The position numbers and the translations under genes were made by a program. 5,341 nucleotides of DNA from an uncultured Oscillospiraceae bacterium (GTDB lineage: Bacteria > Bacillota_A > Clostridia > Oscillospirales > Oscillospiraceae). The stretch spans positions 1 to 5,341 of the forward strand of contig CALXGC010000013.1 in NCBI GenBank assembly GCA_944387755.1, written 5' to 3'. Shown one piece after another: positions 1 to 4,700 of this stretch (positions are counted from its first letter, which is position 1; the number at the start of each line of letters is the position of its first letter). The notes below the pieces were generated by a model. The model made no database searches. It was not told the origin of the DNA and saw only the letters and a program-made list of their open reading frames with translations.

Positions 1-352
1 GGTGAAGAAGATGCAGAAGTCCGGCGCCAAGGCCTACCTGGTGAACACCGGCTGGAACGGCACCGGCAAGCGCATCTCCATCAAGGACACCCGCGGCATC
101 ATCGACGCCATCCTCAACGGCGCCATCCTTAACGCCCCCACCAAGACCATCCCCTACTTCGGCCTGGAGGTCCCCACCGAGCTGGAGGGCGTGGACACCG
201 GCATTCTGGACCCGCGGGACACCTATGCCGACCCCGCCGAGTGGGACGCGAAGGCCAAGGACCTGGCCTCCCGCTTCATCAAGAACTTCGCCAAGTACAC
301 CACCAACGAGGCCGGCAAGGCCCTGGTGGCCGCCGGTCCCAAGGTGGACTGA
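1..352 (+). CDS. pckA: Phosphoenolpyruvate carboxykinase (ATP), C-terminal part
   Basis: The 3' end of a gene that begins before the window; whole codons start at base 2 and the stop is TGA at 350-352. The 116 visible residues match the C-terminus of ATP-dependent PEP carboxykinase, which interconverts oxaloacetate + ATP with PEP + CO2 + ADP in the cytoplasm. Full-length family members are about 530-540 residues, so roughly a fifth is present. Recognisable landmarks are [18 protein letters not shown] at visible residues 14-31, where R24, I25 and T30 correspond to the adenine-contacting Arg449, Ile450 and Thr455 of the E. coli enzyme, then the family signatures [19 protein letters not shown] and the ending [11 protein letters not shown]. 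In fermentative anaerobes this enzyme often runs in the direction of CO2 fixation into oxaloacetate; which direction applies here cannot be seen. A terminator follows directly, so it ends its transcription unit. The in-frame GTG at base 2 is an internal codon. Confidence 0.96.
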   Translation, partial: VKKMQKSGAKAYLVNTGWNGTGKRISIKDTRGIIDAILNGAILNAPTKTIPYFGLEVPTELEGVDTGILDPRDTYADPAEWDAKAKDLASRFIKNFAKYTTNEAGKALVAAGPKVD

Positions 353-378
353 GCCCTCTCTCAGACAAAACAGCGCTA

Positions 379-417
379 CCGCGCCTCCGGCACAAAAGCC
401 GGAGGCGCGGTTTTTTC
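379..417 (+). terminator. Intrinsic terminator of pckA
   Basis: A perfect 13-bp GC-rich inverted repeat (379-391 with 398-410) has a 6-nt loop (ACAAAA) and is followed at once by six T residues (411-416). It starts 26 nt after the pckA stop. This is a textbook rho-independent terminator and separates pckA from the next gene. Confidence 0.95.
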
Positions 418-419
418 TC

Positions 420-448
420 TTGCCCGGCGGGGCGGTCTGTGGTATTCT
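420..448 (+). promoter_or_regulatory. Predicted sigma-A promoter of the DUF1275 gene
   Basis: The -35 is TTGCCC (420-425) and the -10 is TATTCT (443-448), with a 17-bp spacer. A TG one base before the -10 (440-441) makes it an extended -10. Each hexamer matches 4 of 6 consensus bases. Transcription would start near 455, giving a leader of about 28 nt. The element begins just after the pckA terminator T-run, which supports an independent transcript for the downstream gene. Confidence 0.6.
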
Positions 449-482
449 GGTAAACAGCGCTGTCACAAGGGAGGTTTTTCTC

Positions 483-1172
483 ATGAAATCTGTTCAGCCC
501 TCAGAGTCCCTTCCGGTGGGGCTTCTGCTGGCCCTCACCGGCGGGCTGCTGGACGCCTACAGCTACTTAAACCGGGGGGAGGTCTTCTCCACCGCGGAGA
601 CGGGCAACCTGGTCCTTCTGGGGGTGCACGCCGCCCAGCGGGACTGGAGCGGCGCCCTCCACTACCTCTTCCCCGTGCTGGCCTTCGCCGCCGGCATTCT
701 GGCCGCCGAGTGGGTCCGCCGCCGCTTTGACGGGGAGGGGCCCGTCACCCGCGTCCACTGGCGGATTCCCCTGCTGCTGGCGGAGTGCGCCGCCATTGTG
801 CTGGTATCCTTTCTGCCCCTTGGGGGGCCGGACTTTCTGGCCAACATCGTCATCTCCTTCACCAGCGCCCTCCAGGTGGAGTCCTTCCGCAATATCCAGG
901 GCTGCGGCTGCGTCACCATCATGTGCACCGGCAAGCTGCGCAGCGCCTCGGAGAACCTGTTTCACTGGCTTGTCCGCCGGGACCCCCAGGCCCTGCCAAA
1001 GCTCCGGCTCTACTTCGGCCTCATCGGCTGCTTTGTCCTGGGGGCCGTCCTCAGCAGCCTGCTCACCCCCCTCCTGGCCCAGCGGACCGCCCTGGCCGCC
1101 TGTCTGCCTCTGGCGGCGGTGGTCCTGCTGCTGGTGCGGGGCCAAAACGCAGAACATCCCGGCGCGGTCTGA
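483..1172 (+). CDS. YoaK/DUF1275 family multipass membrane protein
   Basis: A 229-residue hydrophobic protein of the DUF1275 (YoaK, UPF0700) family, whose biochemical function is not established. The family signature is clear: GGLLDAYSYLNRGEVFSTAETGN at residues 20-42, then ALQVESFRN (129-137) and the second conserved TG block, MCTGKLRSASENL (147-159). Hydrophobic segments lie near residues 10-24, 62-80, 95-114, 117-131, 177-198 and 202-219, consistent with about six membrane passes. The start is ATG 483, set by AAGGGAGG (467-474), 8 nt upstream; the frame stays open further upstream but without another ribosome site. The length is typical, so it appears complete. It is monocistronic between two terminators. 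Its stop codon lies in the loop of the following terminator. Nothing nearby hints at a substrate; small-molecule transport is a guess often made for this family, not a demonstrated role. Confidence 0.88.
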   Translation: MKSVQPSESLPVGLLLALTGGLLDAYSYLNRGEVFSTAETGNLVLLGVHAAQRDWSGALHYLFPVLAFAAGILAAEWVRRRFDGEGPVTRVHWRIPLLLAECAAIVLVSFLPLGGPDFLANIVISFTSALQVESFRNIQGCGCVTIMCTGKLRSASENLFHWLVRRDPQALPKLRLYFGLIGCFVLGAVLSSLLTPLLAQRTALAACLPLAAVVLLLVRGQNAEHPGAV

Positions 1173-1192
1173 CGCGCCGGGATGTTTTCTGT
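1153..1192. terminator. Shared convergent terminator
   Basis: A perfect 14-bp stem (1153-1166 with 1173-1186) with a 6-nt loop that contains the stop codon of the upstream gene (1170-1172). On the + strand it is followed by a T-rich run (TTCTGTTTTCT). On the - strand the stem begins 26 nt after the aldo/keto reductase stop, and its own AACATCCC...GGGATGTT ends give a T pair followed by CTGCGTTTT, a weaker tract. It therefore likely ends both convergent transcripts, more strongly on the + strand. Confidence 0.85.
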
Positions 1193-1211
1193 TTTCTGAA
1201 CGCGGCAGGGC

Positions 1212-2345
1212 TCAGCCCTTCAGCTTGGCGGCGAAGTCGGCCATCGCCTCGGAGATCTTCAGCTGCTGGGGACAGACCTTCTCGCAGCTCCGGCAGCCGA
1301 TGCAGGCGCCGGGGTGCTTGTCCTCCGGCACGGTGGAGAGGACCATGGGGGCCAGGAAGCCGCCGCCGGTGAAGCAGTGCTCGTTGTACAGCGCCAGCAG
1401 GCCCGGAATATCCAGTCCCTTGGGGCAGTGGGTGACGCAGTAGCGGCAGGCGGTGCAGGGCAGGGCGGTCTTGCTCACCATGCCGCCGGCCATCTCCAGC
1501 AGGCCCGCCATCTCGCCGGCGCTGAGGGGGGCGTCCGTCTGATAGGTGGCCAGATTGGCCTTCAGCTGCTCCAGGTTGGACATGCCGGAGAGAGTGACAA
1601 CCACGCCGGGGATGGTCTGAAGGAAGCGGAAGGCCCAGGCGGGGATGGTCTCCTCCGGACGCATGGCCTTCAGCGGGGCGGCCTCCTCCTCGCTGAGGCG
1701 GGCCAGGCGGCCGCCCCGGAGGGGCTCCATCACCCACACGGGGATGCCGTACTGCTCCAGCAGTTCCGCCTTCTCCCTGTCGTTCTGGAAGGTCCAGTCC
1801 ACATAGTTGAGCTGGAGCTGGCAGAACTCCATATCCTTGCCGTAGGCCTCCAAAAAGCGCTGGAGCACCGGCATATTGCCGTGGCAGGAGAAGCCCAGAT
1901 GGCGGATGCGGCCGTTTCTCTTCTGCTCCATCAGATAGTCATAGACGCCGTACTGGGGGTCCAGATAGGCGTCGATGTTCTTCTCGCACACGTTGTGGAA
2001 GAGATAGAAGTCGAAATACTCCACCTGGCATTTTTTAAGCTGCTCCTCGAAGATCTCTCTGACCTTGGGCATGTTGTCCAGGTCATAGCCGGGGAACTTG
2101 TCGGCCAGATAGAATTTCTCTCTGGGGTACCGGGCCAGGGCCTTTCCCATCACCGTCTCTGAATTTCCGGCGTGATAGCCCCAGGCGGTGTCGTAGTAGT
2201 TGATTCCGCCGGCCATCGCCTCGTCCACCATCTGCAGGGCGGCCTCCTCGTCGATGCGGGCGTCGTCGCCGTCCACCACCGGCAGGCGCATACAGCCCAT
2301 GCCCAGGGCGGACAGCTCCAAATCCTGAAACTTTTTATAGATCAT
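1212..2345 (-). CDS. Aldo/keto reductase with C-terminal 2[4Fe-4S] ferredoxin domain
   Basis: A 377-residue cytoplasmic oxidoreductase. Residues 1 to about 285 form an aldo/keto reductase TIM barrel with the full catalytic tetrad in place: D52 and Y57 in YYDTAWGY, K83 in ADKFPG and H117 in YLFHN. Residues 286-377 hold two ferredoxin-type clusters, each CxxCxxCxxxCP: cysteines 297, 300, 303, 307 and 348, 351, 354, 358. This architecture is common in anaerobic Clostridia and is annotated as 'aldo/keto reductase, 4Fe-4S'. The iron-sulfur domain suggests electron exchange with ferredoxin or flavin proteins in addition to, or instead of, simple NAD(P)H use; the substrate cannot be told. ATG 2345 is the start, with AAGGGAGT 7 nt upstream on the minus strand. 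The gene has its own promoter and is 150 nt downstream of the co-oriented regulator gene. Length and motifs are complete, with no missing residue. Confidence 0.93.
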   Translation of the reverse strand: MIYKKFQDLELSALGMGCMRLPVVDGDDARIDEEAALQMVDEAMAGGINYYDTAWGYHAGNSETVMGKALARYPREKFYLADKFPGYDLDNMPKVREIFEEQLKKCQVEYFDFYLFHNVCEKNIDAYLDPQYGVYDYLMEQKRNGRIRHLGFSCHGNMPVLQRFLEAYGKDMEFCQLQLNYVDWTFQNDREKAELLEQYGIPVWVMEPLRGGRLARLSEEEAAPLKAMRPEETIPAWAFRFLQTIPGVVVTLSGMSNLEQLKANLATYQTDAPLSAGEMAGLLEMAGGMVSKTALPCTACRYCVTHCPKGLDIPGLLALYNEHCFTGGGFLAPMVLSTVPEDKHPGACIGCRSCEKVCPQQLKISEAMADFAAKLKG

Positions 2346-2371
2346 ATCAAAAACTCCCTTTCTGTCTCGTG

Positions 2372-2400
2372 CTGTCCCGCCGGCGCCCGGCGCCGGACAG
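2372..2400 (-). other. GC-rich hairpin in the leader of the aldo/keto reductase mRNA
   Basis: A 7-bp perfect stem CCGGCGC/GCGCCGG (2380-2386 with 2390-2396, loop 2387-2389) is extended by CTGT/ACAG pairs (2372-2375 with 2397-2400) across a 4-nt bulge. It lies between the predicted promoter and the ribosome site (2353-2360) of the reductase gene. No T-run follows on the minus strand, so it does not look like a terminator. It could stabilise the mRNA 5' end or tune translation. Confidence 0.5.
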
Positions 2401-2423
2401 GCGCTTCTTCACCACAAATATAT

Positions 2424-2452
2424 AGGATACCGTCTGATTGGCCTCCCGTCAA
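2424..2452 (-). promoter_or_regulatory. Predicted sigma-A promoter of the aldo/keto reductase gene
   Basis: On the minus strand the -35 is TTGACG (2452-2447, 5 of 6 consensus bases) and the -10 is TATCCT (2429-2424, 4 of 6), with an exact 17-bp spacer. Transcription would begin near 2417, leaving a leader of about 72 nt that contains the hairpin at 2372-2400. The stretch between the regulator stop (2496) and this promoter has no convincing terminator, so read-through from the regulator gene is also possible. Confidence 0.65.
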
Positions 2453-2495
2453 ATACTTTCTTGGAATGCGCGCCCATGCTGCGCGGGCATATCTG

Positions 2496-3158
2496 TCAGG
2501 GCACCAGGCTGTGCAGCCTCTTCCGGTCCAGCAGCCGCACTCCGCCCCGGAACAGCTCCACCAGGCCGGCCTCCGCCAGCTTCTTCAGCGTGCGGGTGAC
2601 GGCCTCACGGGCGCTGCCGATGGCCTGGGCAATCTGTTCCTGGGTGACGCGCAGGGTGTCGGTCTCCAGCCGGGCGGACTCCTCCACCAGATAGGCGGCC
2701 ACCCGCTGCTCCAGGGTGAAGAAGAGCATCTGCTCCACCGCCCGGATGGCGTCGGAGAAGCGCTGGGCGGCGGACTTATAGACAAAATTCTCCACATACA
2801 GGTTCTCCCGCATCAGGGCGGCGAGCACCTGCACGGGGATAACCAGGGCCTCCGTTCCGCTCTCCGCCTGGACCTGCACCTCAAAGGTGATGGCGGACAG
2901 GGAGCAGGCGGCGGACAGCACGCACACCTCCCCGGCGGGAATGCGGGAGAGGGTGGCCTCCCGCCCGTCCTCGGAGAGCAGGGAGACCCGGATCATGCCC
3001 TCCCGGATGAGCAGCACCCCCAGGCAGTCCCGGTCCACCCCCCGGATGATCTCCCCGGCCTGATAGCGCATCGGCTGGGTCGCCCGGCGGAGGGCGTCCT
3101 GCTGGGTCTGATTCAGGTGGGGCCAAAAGGCCAGCGTTTCCAGTGAGATAGGTTCCAT
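2496..3158 (-). CDS. Crp/Fnr-family transcriptional regulator
   Basis: A 220-residue DNA-binding regulator. Residues about 12-125 form the cupin-like sensor domain (QAGEIIRGVDRDCLGVLLIREGMIRV at 33-58, then LLSEDGREATL). A long dimer helix follows (about 128-155), then a C-terminal Crp-type winged helix-turn-helix, with TQEQIAQAIGSAREAVTRTLKKL at 172-194. No N-terminal cysteine cluster of the Fnr type is present. The region that would bind a cyclic nucleotide (GEVCVLSAACSLSAITFEV, 76-94) lacks the usual Arg-Ser/Thr pair. Three cysteines (C45, C79, C85) lie in the sensor domain, so redox or metal sensing is plausible but inferred. ATG 3158 is chosen because AGGAG lies 8 nt upstream; a GTG six codons earlier would contain that ribosome site. 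It is transcribed divergently from ccdA-tlpA across a shared palindrome, suggesting that it controls that operon. Confidence 0.92.
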   Translation of the reverse strand: MEPISLETLAFWPHLNQTQQDALRRATQPMRYQAGEIIRGVDRDCLGVLLIREGMIRVSLLSEDGREATLSRIPAGEVCVLSAACSLSAITFEVQVQAESGTEALVIPVQVLAALMRENLYVENFVYKSAAQRFSDAIRAVEQMLFFTLEQRVAAYLVEESARLETDTLRVTQEQIAQAIGSAREAVTRTLKKLAEAGLVELFRGGVRLLDRKRLHSLVP

Positions 3159-3166
3159 ATCGTCTG

Positions 3167-3171
3167 CTCCT
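3167..3171 (-). promoter_or_regulatory. Ribosome binding site deciding the regulator start
   Basis: AGGAG on the minus strand (3171-3167) is separated by 8 nt from ATG 3158. The alternative GTG start at 3176 would place this site inside the coding sequence and has no ribosome site of its own, so ATG 3158 is preferred. Confidence 0.8.
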
Positions 3172-3191
3172 GTCACGGCGGATTTGCCTCT

Positions 3192-3220
3192 ATCATAGCT
3201 TCTTTTCTCCCGCCGGACAA
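3192..3220 (-). promoter_or_regulatory. Predicted sigma-A promoter of the Crp/Fnr regulator gene
   Basis: On the minus strand the -35 is TTGTCC (3220-3215, 4 of 6) and the -10 is TATGAT (3197-3192, 5 of 6), with a 17-bp spacer. Transcription would begin near 3185, about 27 nt before the start codon. The palindrome at 3227-3241 ends 6 bp upstream of this -35 (centred near -49), so a bound protein could touch or hinder polymerase here and allow autoregulation. Confidence 0.62.
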
Positions 3221-3226
3221 GAGTTT

Positions 3227-3241
3227 TGTGACTCCATCACA
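3227..3241. promoter_or_regulatory. Candidate Crp/Fnr-type operator
   Basis: TGTGA-N5-TCACA is an inverted repeat with five perfectly matched positions per arm, centred at 3234. The half-sites equal those of the E. coli Crp consensus, but the spacer is 5 rather than 6 bp. It is the only such site in the 150-bp divergent region between a Crp/Fnr-family gene and ccdA. It overlaps where the ccdA -35 should be and is centred near -41 relative to the predicted start. Binding by the neighbouring regulator is inferred. Confidence 0.6.
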
Positions 3242-3262
3242 GAGTTTTTTCCCGGCTTTTGG

Positions 3263-3268
3263 TATCAT
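3263..3268 (+). promoter_or_regulatory. Predicted ccdA-tlpA promoter (-10 element)
   Basis: TATCAT (5 of 6 consensus bases) is preceded by TG one base away (3260-3261), an extended -10. At the expected -35 position (3240-3245) the sequence is CAGAGT, which has little resemblance to TTGACA. A weak -35 covered by an operator is typical of activator-dependent promoters. Predicted start near 3275, with a leader of about 34 nt. Confidence 0.6.
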
Positions 3269-3308
3269 GCAGTCCGGTTAATTTGTATTTTTGAAAGGGA
3301 CGGCCGCT

Positions 3309-3974
3309 ATGACTTACCTGATTACCTTTCTGGAGGGGCTGATTACCTTCATCTCCCCCTGCCTGCTCCCCATGCTGCCCATCTATCTCTCCTACTTTGC
3401 CGGCGGGACCGCCCGGCAGAATCCCCGGCGGGTGCTGGCCAACGCTGCGGCCTTTGTGGCGGGCTTCACGGCGCTGTTTGTGGCCATGGGGGCCTTCGCC
3501 GGAACCATCGGCTCTCTGTTTGTCCAGCACCAGGCGGCGGTGAACCTGGTGTGCGGAGCGGTCGTGATCTGCTTCGGCCTGCACTTTCTGGGGCTGTTCA
3601 GCCTGCCCTTTTTCCGGGGAAGCAGGGGCTTCCGGCACACGGAGAACATGGGGGTTTTCTCCGCCCTGGTCTTCGGGGCGGTCTTCGCCCTGGGGTGGAC
3701 CCCCTGTATCGGCGCCTTTCTGGGTTCCGCGCTGATGCTGGCCTCCCAGCAGGGCTCCGCCCTGGAGGGCGTGCTGCTTCTGCTGTGCTACTCCGCCGGA
3801 CTGGGCGTCCCCTTTCTCCTCAGCGCCCTGCTGATTCAGTCCCTCCGGGACGCGTTTCAGTGGATTAAGGCCCGCTACGGCGTGATCAACCGGCTGTGCG
3901 GCGTCTTTCTGATTGTCACCGGCCTTCTGATGGCGGCGGGGGTGATGAACCGCCTGCTGGCCGTCCTGTCCTGA
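3309..3974 (+). CDS. ccdA: CcdA-type thiol:disulfide transmembrane electron carrier
   Basis: A 221-residue integral membrane protein of the CcdA/DsbD-core family. It carries electrons from cytoplasmic thioredoxin across the membrane to extracytoplasmic thioredoxin-like proteins. The redox pair is C18 in FISPCLLPMLP and C133 in LGWTPCIGAFLG, the two conserved cysteine-proline motifs in the first and fourth membrane segments. Six hydrophobic segments are visible near residues 3-28, 43-70, 78-100, 117-145, 152-178 and 193-217. ATG 3309 is chosen because AAAGGGA lies 8 nt upstream; a TTG six codons earlier would overlap that site. The length is normal for stand-alone CcdA. A thioredoxin-like gene follows 26 nt later on the same strand, a common pairing and clearly one operon. 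No cytochrome c maturation gene is visible, so general thiol reduction outside the membrane is more likely than haem ligation here. Confidence 0.94.
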   Translation: MTYLITFLEGLITFISPCLLPMLPIYLSYFAGGTARQNPRRVLANAAAFVAGFTALFVAMGAFAGTIGSLFVQHQAAVNLVCGAVVICFGLHFLGLFSLPFFRGSRGFRHTENMGVFSALVFGAVFALGWTPCIGAFLGSALMLASQQGSALEGVLLLLCYSAGLGVPFLLSALLIQSLRDAFQWIKARYGVINRLCGVFLIVTGLLMAAGVMNRLLAVLS

Positions 3975-3985
3975 GTCTGAAAAAT

Positions 3986-3992
3986 AGGGAGG
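3986..3992 (+). promoter_or_regulatory. Ribosome binding site supporting a GTG start
   Basis: AGGGAGG lies 8 nt before GTG 4001. The only nearby ATG (3996) is 3 nt from this site and in another frame, where it reads ATG-CTG-TGA. The ribosome site therefore points to GTG as the true start of the thioredoxin-like gene. Confidence 0.8.
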
Positions 3993-4000
3993 AATATGCT

Positions 4001-4591
4001 GTGAAGCAGAAGCGAACCGCGCTGATTTTGACTGCCGTCCTCACGGCCGTTTTGGCCGCCGCCGCCGTTTTGTACGCCAGCCTGTCCTCCAGGCTCTCCG
4101 GCGGGGCGGATGTGGAGCTGCCCGACCCCATTCCCGCCCTGGATTTCCAGCTTGAAGATGGCGGCGGGACGTCCCACTCCTTCCTGGAGCTGCTGGACGG
4201 CCGGCCGGCGGTGCTGAACTTCTGGGCCTCCACCTGCGGCCCCTGCCGCACGGAGATGCCCCACTTCCAGCAGGCCTATGAGGCCTATGGAGAGGACATC
4301 CAGTTTCTGATGGTCAACGTGCTGGACGTCATGGGGGACACCCAGGCCGCCGCCCAGGCGTATCTGGCCCAGGAGGGCTTCACCTTTCCCGTCTACTATG
4401 ACAGCGGGCTCAGCGGCGTGATGGCCTATGGCCTGCAGGGCTTCCCCACCACGTTCTTCCTCAACGGGGACGGGGAGCTGGTGCTGGGCTTCTCCGGTAT
4501 GATGTCGGAGGAGGTTTTGCAGGCCTATCTCTCCTACGCCTTCCCGGACCTGGCGGAGGCCTCGTTTTTCTCTGAATTTCTCCCGGAATAG
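4001..4591 (+). CDS. TlpA/ResA-family membrane-anchored thioredoxin
   Basis: A 196-residue thiol-disulfide oxidoreductase facing outside the membrane. Residues 6-27 form an uncleaved-looking signal anchor after a basic start (KQKR). No lipobox cysteine is present, so it is not a lipoprotein. The thioredoxin-like domain covers about 40-185. The active site is WASTCGPC (75-82, C79 and C82, the only cysteines), followed by the TEMPHF helix and the cis-proline loop GFPTTFF (147-153, P149), which marks the TlpA/ResA subgroup. The start codon is GTG, set by AGGGAGG 8 nt upstream. It is the second gene of the ccdA operon, so CcdA is expected to keep C79/C82 reduced. The client is unknown: ResA acts on cytochrome c, StoA on spore proteins, others on methionine sulfoxide reductase, and none of these genes is in view. 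No terminator follows; the purA promoter begins 4 nt after the stop. Confidence 0.93.
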   Translation: MKQKRTALILTAVLTAVLAAAAVLYASLSSRLSGGADVELPDPIPALDFQLEDGGGTSHSFLELLDGRPAVLNFWASTCGPCRTEMPHFQQAYEAYGEDIQFLMVNVLDVMGDTQAAAQAYLAQEGFTFPVYYDSGLSGVMAYGLQGFPTTFFLNGDGELVLGFSGMMSEEVLQAYLSYAFPDLAEASFFSEFLPE

Positions 4592-4594
4592 CTC

Positions 4595-4623
4595 TTGCGC
4601 GGGGAAGAAAAAGGCAGTATAAT
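4595..4623 (+). promoter_or_regulatory. Predicted sigma-A promoter of purA
   Basis: A perfect -10 TATAAT (4618-4623) stands 17 bp from TTGCGC (4595-4600, 3 of 6 consensus bases). It starts 4 nt after the tlpA stop. Transcription would begin near 4630, giving a leader of about 70 nt. Since no terminator separates it from the upstream operon, purA may also receive read-through. Confidence 0.72.
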
Positions 4624-4651
4624 AGGAGCGCTGTGTTGGAAATCGGATAAG

Positions 4652-4689
4652 GCAAACCCGCCTGAGCGGTTGCGAATCCCGGTCTCCGG
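4652..4689 (+). other. Structured leader of purA
   Basis: Two consecutive hairpins are possible in the transcript. The first pairs GCAA/TTGC and CCGC/GCGG (4652-4655 with 4670-4673, 4658-4661 with 4666-4669) around a CTGA loop, with a 2-nt bulge. The second is a short CCGG/CCGG stem (4679-4682 with 4686-4689) that would cover the first bases of the GGAGG ribosome site (4688-4692). No T-run follows, so any control would be at translation. I do not recognise a known riboswitch class. Confidence 0.35.
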
Positions 4690-4700
4690 AGGTAACACAT

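Noticed and set aside
225..482. An upstream extension of the DUF1275 gene starting inside pckA
   Set aside because: The frame is open, but the added residues are Pro/Arg-rich and out of frame within pckA, they cross the terminator, and ATG 483 has a strong ribosome site.
2462..2495. GC-rich inverted repeats just after the regulator stop as a possible terminator
   Set aside because: Only 4-bp GCCC/GGGC or CGCG/CGCG pairings form, and no T-run follows on the minus strand.
2172..3146. A 324-codon open frame on the plus strand opposite the regulator and the reductase 5' end
   Set aside because: It is rich in Gly, His, Gln and Leu from reverse reading of biased codons and shows no domain. Both opposite-strand genes have intact motifs and ribosome sites.
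3996..4004. A two-codon ATG-CTG-TGA reading frame overlapping the GTG start of tlpA
   Set aside because: The ATG is only 3 nt from the ribosome site, too close for efficient starts; it is more likely chance than a regulatory leader peptide.
4650..4692. Resemblance of GGCAAACC in the purA leader to the start of the cyclic-di-GMP-I riboswitch, and of CCGCCTGAGC to the 3' part of the ZTP riboswitch
   Set aside because: The rest of both consensus structures is absent: no GACGCAAAGCC block for the first and no 5' GACTGGCGAA-type domain for the second, and the leader is only about 70 nt.
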